Positions 6,965-7,034 of a stretch of 7,034 bases of DNA are shown one piece after another. A model generated the notes under the pieces. The model was not told the DNA's origin, searched no databases, and saw only the letters and a list, made by a program, of their open reading frames with translations. The stretch covers positions 1-7,034 of the forward strand of contig DAITMB010000192.1 of assembly GCA_036835375.1 (NCBI GenBank), given 5' to 3'. How positions within the stretch are numbered: position 1 is the stretch's first letter; the number at the start of each line of letters is the position of its first letter. Origin of the DNA: JANQTF01 sp036835375 (GTDB lineage: Bacteria; Bacteroidota; Bacteroidia; J057). The translations under genes and the position numbers were made by a program.

Positions 6965-7034
6965 TCAGGTAAGTTCGAGCTTAGTAACGCTCAAAAAATA
7001 AGTTGGTCGTCTTCGCTTGGTCTTCCGCCCCATC

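Overview
The window looks like chromosomal DNA of a moderately GC-rich member of the Bacteroidota, most plausibly a Saprospiria/Lewinella-like or related environmental lineage. The main evidence is the long + strand gene. Its product has a signal peptide, a lamin-tail-like domain, the 'PLPVEW' lead-in and a C-terminal type A sorting domain of the type IX secretion system (T9SS), which is found only in this phylum. The taxonomic guess below phylum level is inference.

Layout: positions 2-109 may hold the last 35 codons of a + strand gene that begins outside the window. An unremarkable spacer (110-286) leads into the large secreted modular protein (287-3397, +), followed by a strong rho-independent terminator (3424-3459). 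A GH32 fructan hydrolase, probably a lipoprotein, lies convergently on the - strand (3723-5288). A 333-base gap (5289-5621) with no convincing gene separates it from a second - strand gene, an exported endonuclease/exonuclease/phosphatase (EEP) family enzyme (5622-6608). The right end (about 6622-6964, -) reads as pieces of protein-like sequence in three different frames, best explained as a decayed or frameshifted gene just upstream of the EEP gene.

All three intact genes encode exported proteins: one for the T9SS and cell surface, one probable outer-membrane lipoprotein, and one Sec-exported enzyme. This fits a polymer-scavenging lifestyle, but they do not form an evident operon or pathway. 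The fructanase has no SusC/SusD, transporter, fructokinase or regulator beside it in the window. I do not see a convincing new multi-gene system here. The observations most worth a second look are three copies of the 8-bp palindrome TTCGCGAA flanking the EEP gene, the frameshifted right end with its 10-bp inverted repeat, and the duplicated Ig-like domains bracketing the lamin-tail domain in the large secreted protein.
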